From Stagnimonas sp. (lineage in GTDB: Bacteria > Pseudomonadota > Gammaproteobacteria > Nevskiales > Nevskiaceae), in assembly GCA_030696045.1 (NCBI GenBank), contig JAUYNO010000036.1, forward strand, positions 1 through 64,000: a DNA stretch of 64,000 nt. The letters run 5' to 3'. The notes below the pieces were generated by a model. It saw only the letters and a program-made list of their open reading frames with translations. It was not told where the DNA came from and did not search any database. The translations under genes and the position numbers were made by a program. Below, piece by piece: positions 59,631 through 64,000 of this stretch (its first letter is position 1; the number at the start of each line of letters is the position of its first letter).

Positions 59631-61525
59631 GTACGGTTCGTCGCAACAACTACTTTCGAATCGCCACGGCAGACTGGCCCGATATGGCGTCGGACCAAAT
59701 TGCGCCGGAAAAGCTCAAGGCATTCAATGATCGAAAAGCGGCGATTCGTGCATTCGAAAAGGGATCCACCTTTGCCTCTGTGCAAAAGCATTATCGAATT
59801 GCTGCGAAAGAACTCATCCGATTCATCGCCAGATGTCAGAAGGACCATGAGGATGAGCGAATCTGGGGGTACCGGGCACTAGTTCCTCGAACCTACGTGG
59901 AAGAGGTCACTAGAACCTCGGCTCCTAAGAACGATCTTGTACGCGATGGACGAGGCACGCGCGGGCTATTCAAGAATCTGCTGAAGTCGTTTCCCAAGTT
60001 GGAAGAGCTGCTGAAAGCCCAAGCCGGCCAACTTGAACAATCAAAGCACGACGGCAAACGCGTATTAATTAAGAATCTGCATATTGATTTTTTGAAATTA
60101 TGCAGAACGTTGATAAGCGACCACGAGAGCAGCTATCCGTTTAATCTGGCACATCAGGGCTTTGAGGGGTACAAGGCGGCGCTTCATTCTGCACGAATGC
60201 AAATCGTCGCAGCGGCAGAGCCCGATTATTCGCGCGACCCCCGGTCTTCCAAATGGCGCGATCGGCCATATTCGAATGTAGAAATAGATGCGCACAAGCT
60301 GGATGCCATTATTAAGATTAAAGTTCCGCTTCCGAATGGATCCACAAAAATTCGCCAAATCGATCGACTTTGGGTTCTAGTGGCGCGCGACAGAAAGTCT
60401 CGCTCCGTGCTTTCTTACAATATGGTAATTGCTCGGGAGGTAAATCGACTCGATTTGCTAACGTGCATTCAAAGAATATCTATTCCGTGGACCAAGAGAG
60501 AACTCTCAATCCCTGGGCTCAGCTATGAGCCTAAAGCGGGCTTTCCGTCGGGAGTGCTTCCGCATTGCGCAGGCCGAATGGCCGACATGTACCATCTCGA
60601 CAACGCGATGGCGCACCTCTCCAGAGACGCGCAGTACGCGATTTTGGAAACCTTGTATGGAACGGTGAACTGGGGGGTGGCGGGTGATCCAGATGCGCGC
60701 GCCATCATTGAGACATTCTTCAAATGGTTAACTGAAGGACTCATTCAACAACTGCCGACAGGTTTTACTAAAAAAAAGACCTCTCATAAAGACGCATCCA
60801 TATGCGCCGAGACTCAGTCTCCCACCGCTGAAGAGATGTTAGAGTTTTTGGATGTTGTGCTGGCCAACTTCAACTGCAGAGATAATCGCGGTCTTTTCGG
60901 TCAGACTCCGTTAGAGCATCTCGCTGCAGAAAATCCGAAAAACCTTTTCAGGTCGGATATGGGCGAAGAAGCTTCATGGCGAAGTCTGTCCGCAATCAAA
61001 CAAACATTCTCCGTAAAAAAGACTGGAAGCCATGCAGTTCACGTAAATTATCTTGAGGCGAAATATAGATCTGAAGCGCTCAGTAGCATGGTTCGACGAG
61101 GCATTGAATCGTTCGATGCTTATGTCGATTTAAATGATTTGCGAACTATAAAGCCCATCGCAATTGATGGCTGGATTCCCGACGATTTACTTGCGGAGTT
61201 TCCTTGGGGCACGTTCAAGCACGATATAAGACTGAGAAAATCCATTAATCGGGAGATGCGGCTAAATGGCTTTCGATTCGATCCAAATGTGGACGCGCTC
61301 GACTGCTTTAGGAAGCACCTCCAGCGACGGGCCGTCGAAGAAAAGAGAGCCGCGACCGAACTCACGCGAATTAACTCTAACGAGTCACAGTCACCGCCAT
61401 CCAATCCTGTTCAAGACAATTTTGTCGCCGCCCCCGAAATCGCACCCAAGGCGACAGGACATCTGCCCACCAAATCGGCACTGGCAGCAATGTTCAATGA
61501 CGACGATGAGCTATCGGAGATTTAG
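59627..61525 (+). CDS. tnsB: TnsB-like DDE transposase (Mu-type integrase core)
   Basis: 632 residues. N-terminal HTH regions, then an RNase H-fold core with Asp221 (EIDAH), Asp325 (HLDNAM) and Glu362 (AIIETFF), giving 36 residues between the second Asp and Glu, as in D-D-35-E enzymes. A Mu-C-like beta domain and a basic C-terminal tail follow, and the tail would contact TnsC. It would recognise the transposon ends and join them to target DNA. Confidence 0.85.
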   Translation: MSTVRRNNYFRIATADWPDMASDQIAPEKLKAFNDRKAAIRAFEKGSTFASVQKHYRIAAKELIRFIARCQKDHEDERIWGYRALVPRTYVEEVTRTSAPKNDLVRDGRGTRGLFKNLLKSFPKLEELLKAQAGQLEQSKHDGKRVLIKNLHIDFLKLCRTLISDHESSYPFNLAHQGFEGYKAALHSARMQIVAAAEPDYSRDPRSSKWRDRPYSNVEIDAHKLDAIIKIKVPLPNGSTKIRQIDRLWVLVARDRKSRSVLSYNMVIAREVNRLDLLTCIQRISIPWTKRELSIPGLSYEPKAGFPSGVLPHCAGRMADMYHLDNAMAHLSRDAQYAILETLYGTVNWGVAGDPDARAIIETFFKWLTEGLIQQLPTGFTKKKTSHKDASICAETQSPTAEEMLEFLDVVLANFNCRDNRGLFGQTPLEHLAAENPKNLFRSDMGEEASWRSLSAIKQTFSVKKTGSHAVHVNYLEAKYRSEALSSMVRRGIESFDAYVDLNDLRTIKPIAIDGWIPDDLLAEFPWGTFKHDIRLRKSINREMRLNGFRFDPNVDALDCFRKHLQRRAVEEKRAATELTRINSNESQSPPSNPVQDNFVAAPEIAPKATGHLPTKSALAAMFNDDDELSEI

Positions 61526-61527
61526 CG

Positions 61528-62493
61528 ATGGATTCAGGGGATACATTGGTAGTTGACAGGGGCTCCCATCCTCTTGCGACAGACCAATTCGTTTGCGTTA
61601 GCGAGCCCATGCGCCGCGTCTTCAAAGAACTGAAGATCGCGCTGAAATTCAATTTGCCTGGCGTCGCCGTTGCTGGCCCTCCCAGGTACGGAAAAACGTA
61701 TTGCGCTGCGTACATCCTGACGAACACTGTTGACGCATTGGGTGAACAGATTCCCGTACTCATGCACCTCTGCGAAGCGCCGAGTCGACAGCGATCCGAG
61801 GGTTCCTTTCGAAGTCAATTGCTCAGGTCATACGGACACTCGTTGCCGGCCGGCTCACCTCTGAAGAAGCTAGAGAGACTTGTAACTCTTCTCATTGAAA
61901 AGGCGTCGCACGATCCGCGCAGGCGCATCCTTTTAGTATTCGACGAAGCGAATCGACTCAGCTATGTCGAATTTGATTGGTTAATAACTATTCATAATGA
62001 GCTGGTGAAGGATGGCGTGAGCCCATTCTATCTGTTCATTGGCCAAACCCAGCTAGCTTCGCGTCGCGAAGAGTTTGGCCATGAAACTGCAAATCAGATT
62101 ATTGGACGTTTTCTCTCGATAACGGTCGCATTTTCTGGGTTGGCTAGCACAGATGAAATACAGCGCTGCGCGAGGCAGTTTGACTCCGAGTTATTCTGGC
62201 CGAAAAATACCAAAATATCGTATTCTGAATATTACTGCCCGGACGCATTTCGAAATGGCTGGCGCTATGAATCGCACGCCGAGACGATTTGGGTCGAATT
62301 CACCAAGAACCGGCCCGCCAATGAAACGCTTGGTATCGCGATGCAGTCATTCGTAGCGGTAACAGGATTTCTTTTGAGAAAGGTTGCCCGACGGGCAAAT
62401 TTCACAGGGTTCACCGCGGAAGATGTCTCTTTAGCCATAGCTTCAGTTGCTTATCTTGAGAAACTGCCAAGTGCGAGAGCAGGTACTGATTAG
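61528..62493 (+). CDS. tnsC: TnsC/TniB-like AAA+ ATPase
   Basis: 321 residues, with SD CGGAGA 7 nt before the ATG, starting 2 bp after tnsB. Walker A GPPRYGKT is at residues 50-57 and Walker B VFDEAN has Asp139/Glu140. IGQTQLASRRE is a sensor-1-like segment. It would form the ATP-dependent platform linking target selection by TniQ to TnsB activation. Confidence 0.85.
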   Translation: MDSGDTLVVDRGSHPLATDQFVCVSEPMRRVFKELKIALKFNLPGVAVAGPPRYGKTYCAAYILTNTVDALGEQIPVLMHLCEAPSRQRSEGSFRSQLLRSYGHSLPAGSPLKKLERLVTLLIEKASHDPRRRILLVFDEANRLSYVEFDWLITIHNELVKDGVSPFYLFIGQTQLASRREEFGHETANQIIGRFLSITVAFSGLASTDEIQRCARQFDSELFWPKNTKISYSEYYCPDAFRNGWRYESHAETIWVEFTKNRPANETLGIAMQSFVAVTGFLLRKVARRANFTGFTAEDVSLAIASVAYLEKLPSARAGTD

Positions 62494-62535
62494 TCGAATC
62501 TCTTCAACACCGTTCGAATCAATGGAGGCTTGCCA

Positions 62536-63852
62536 ATGATTCTCTCAAACAACACTGGCTTTCTCGTAGGATCGGTCCGGAGTGAGTCGCAGTTTGGTTC
62601 GCTCTACGCAGACGTTTCTAGGCTTATAGGACTCAATGCTCTGAGTCGTCCACAACTTGAAAATATCATTGGAGCGAAGGCAATTCAGCTCTCGGCAAGG
62701 CATGTCGAGATGCCGCACGATCCGCTGCGCATATTCGACGAGGTTATTGTAAATTCTTCGTCAAACATGGCCAGGTCCTCTCCGGAAGCATGGAACCCGA
62801 TTTGGGGTGAGCGCCCCAAACTCGACGCTCCCATTCGATTTTGCCCCAGGTGCTTGCGCGACGGAACCCATACTTGGGCATTTCAACTCGCGATTGTCGA
62901 CAAGTGTCCAGTTCATAACAGTGAACTGACTACTTGCTGCCCGTGTTGCGGCGGAACAAAACTATGGTCAGAAATGCGTAGCGCAGTTCTCCCAAATATG
63001 TTCCAGTGCTCATACGCATGCGGCTTCGATTTTAGGCACGTTGCGGCTGTTTCAGGGTTCGAAAAGGAGATGGATCTTGAGCTTGCGAAGTATCGAGAGT
63101 GGCTTGACCCTGTGAGGGACACCTTTCATTTTTTTAGCCCATTTTGTGTAACAACCCTAGAATCAAATCGTCCGCACGGGCTTTCGAACTGGAACCTGTT
63201 ATTCAGCATCATCGATGCGTGCAAGAAGCGCTTCAACGTGACAGTAGGCGAGCCGGTCCATTTCATGACGCCTCACGTTGAACTGTGGGATGTTAGGATG
63301 AGATCGTTGGATGTGGATCGGTTGTCCGACCTCGATGAATCTGATCACGGGATACTCAAGCGCTGGAAGTACGCCAATAAGAGCCAGTCTTACATCGTGC
63401 GGGATAAAGAATTCACCTGGCTACCGTTGCTAAGGCGTGTCGACAAGTGGAATCCAGACTTCGATATCCAGTTTGAGAGTATCGATGACGTCGAGCGCGC
63501 CCGTATTCCGACGAGGCACGTCCCGAGTTCTGTATTTGACTTGCTAAAAGATTTGCTACATCGGTCAGCGCCTCCCAAAACATACGCCTACTTGTGTAAG
63601 GCTCCTGAAACCTTAGGGTTGAACGTCAAGGACGAGATAGACACCGGGGCGGACCTTTGCATCCAACTAAACTTTGCTCACTACCGGGGGGCGGTCGAGA
63701 GTCTCTTGCTAGGCATGGACACCACAAGCGGCGGCTTACTTGATCCGACGGTGCGTAGGTTCTCTGGGATCCTGGACTGTGTTGGCCACGACACCTTGGA
63801 GGTCAACGCCACCCTCTCCCTGCAGCACTCAATAAATTTCGGCGAACGGTGA
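62536..63852 (+). CDS. tniQ: TniQ/TnsD-like target-selection protein
   Basis: 438 residues from ATG 62536, with GGAGG 7 nt upstream; a TTG 6 nt earlier is the only alternative. Two zinc-finger-like clusters near residues 100-150, FCPRC and CPVH...CCPCC, plus CSYACGFDF, follow the TniQ pattern. It is shorter than E. coli TnsD. It would choose the insertion site; here the element sits in a TolC-family gene. The stop is 148 nt before the window end. Confidence 0.8.
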   Translation: MILSNNTGFLVGSVRSESQFGSLYADVSRLIGLNALSRPQLENIIGAKAIQLSARHVEMPHDPLRIFDEVIVNSSSNMARSSPEAWNPIWGERPKLDAPIRFCPRCLRDGTHTWAFQLAIVDKCPVHNSELTTCCPCCGGTKLWSEMRSAVLPNMFQCSYACGFDFRHVAAVSGFEKEMDLELAKYREWLDPVRDTFHFFSPFCVTTLESNRPHGLSNWNLLFSIIDACKKRFNVTVGEPVHFMTPHVELWDVRMRSLDVDRLSDLDESDHGILKRWKYANKSQSYIVRDKEFTWLPLLRRVDKWNPDFDIQFESIDDVERARIPTRHVPSSVFDLLKDLLHRSAPPKTYAYLCKAPETLGLNVKDEIDTGADLCIQLNFAHYRGAVESLLLGMDTTSGGLLDPTVRRFSGILDCVGHDTLEVNATLSLQHSINFGER

Positions 63853-64000
63853 CAGCAAGGGCAGATCGCCCCGAAATCGACGCGTTTTTCGTGGTCGCAA
63901 GGGGGCAGAAAGGTGCACCGAGCTTGGCCCGACCATTTCAGCGGCCTGACTGACAGGGCGGGACACATCCAGTTCCGATCACCGTATTGTTTCGTTGCGC
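63853..64000. other. Unassigned 148-bp tail of the window
   Basis: I see no start codon with an SD, no repeat and no transposon end here. It is most likely the beginning of the element's cargo region. Confidence 0.3.

Larger units (their letters stand above)
58858..64000 (+). mobile_element. Tn7-like transposon, tnsA-side end and transposition genes; right end outside the window
   Basis: It begins with TGTTGCAT at 58858, matching the TGT start of Tn7-class ends, and continues with tnsA, tnsB, tnsC and tniQ in one orientation. GC content drops compared with the flanking DNA. The first 134 bp contain the 9-mer TTGCATCGC twice (58860-58868 and 58935-58943) and two TAAC...CATC segments (58869-58890 and 58921-58941), candidates for TnsB sites. 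The other end and any cargo lie past 64000. Confidence 0.75.

Noticed and set aside
1-64000. tRNA, rRNA, riboswitch or CRISPR array
   Set aside because: No cloverleaf, rRNA or regular repeat-spacer pattern was seen by eye on either strand.

Overview
The window is about 64 kb of high-GC bacterial DNA. Dense 4-bp start/stop overlaps, lipoproteins, outer-membrane barrels (DUF1302, Gram-negative porin, TolC family) and GlyGly-CTERM-type tails point to a Gammaproteobacterium with a catabolic, surface-oriented lifestyle. A Nevskiales/Solimonadaceae-like or Pseudomonas-like host is a guess; no rRNA, tRNA or housekeeping marker is present to settle it.

Layout. (A) 1-3076: the 3' part of a secreted Asp-box (BNR) propeller protein. 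(B) 17515 down to 3060, minus strand: a catabolic block of cytochrome P450, cell-surface lipoprotein, DUF1329, acyl-CoA synthetase and AraC regulator, then metallo-hydrolase, SDR, two DsbA/HCCA-isomerase-like proteins, DUF1302 barrel and alkyl sulfatase. It looks built for taking up and oxidising a hydrophobic or sulfated substrate. (C) 17634-18515: a divergent PF10118-type hydrolase. (D) 31744 down to 18477: a composite protein (putative metalloenzyme + DUF1302 barrel), two lipoproteins, the DUF3604/PPIase/HupE trio, a small protein and a GMC oxidoreductase. (E) 43234 down to 31960: tandem propeller/di-haem peroxidase paralogues, a small periplasmic protein, a DoxX-like membrane protein, a porin and a second composite protein (the same putative metalloenzyme + a propeller). 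(F) 52444 down to 43458: an aromatic-ring-cleavage-like operon (ThDP enzyme, two VOC proteins, FAH hydrolase, quinone reductase, FAD hydroxylase) running on into three unrelated small or membrane proteins. (G) 52640-54191: a divergent TetR regulator and a sterol-desaturase-like enzyme. (H) 54226-57449: a repetitive secreted protein, an EF-hand protein and an OmpR/EnvZ-type two-component system. (I) 57496-64000: a TolC-family gene whose 5' end is replaced by the tnsA-side end of a lower-GC Tn7-like transposon (tnsA, tnsB, tnsC, tniQ) that runs off the window.

How it fits together. Regions B, D and E share paralogous parts: DUF1302 barrels, two lipoproteins of one family, two related propellers, two copies of a putative metalloenzyme domain and two di-haem peroxidases. 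They look like duplicated versions of one envelope machine coupled to oxidation of a lipid- or steroid-like substrate. Five proteins carry GlyGly-CTERM-like Gly-Gly/hydrophobic/Arg tails. In two of them the tail is internal and is followed at once by a second signal-like segment and a different protein, so they may be processed polyproteins. Assigning a shared lipid-like substrate is inference from gene content. The polyprotein architecture is read directly from the sequence.
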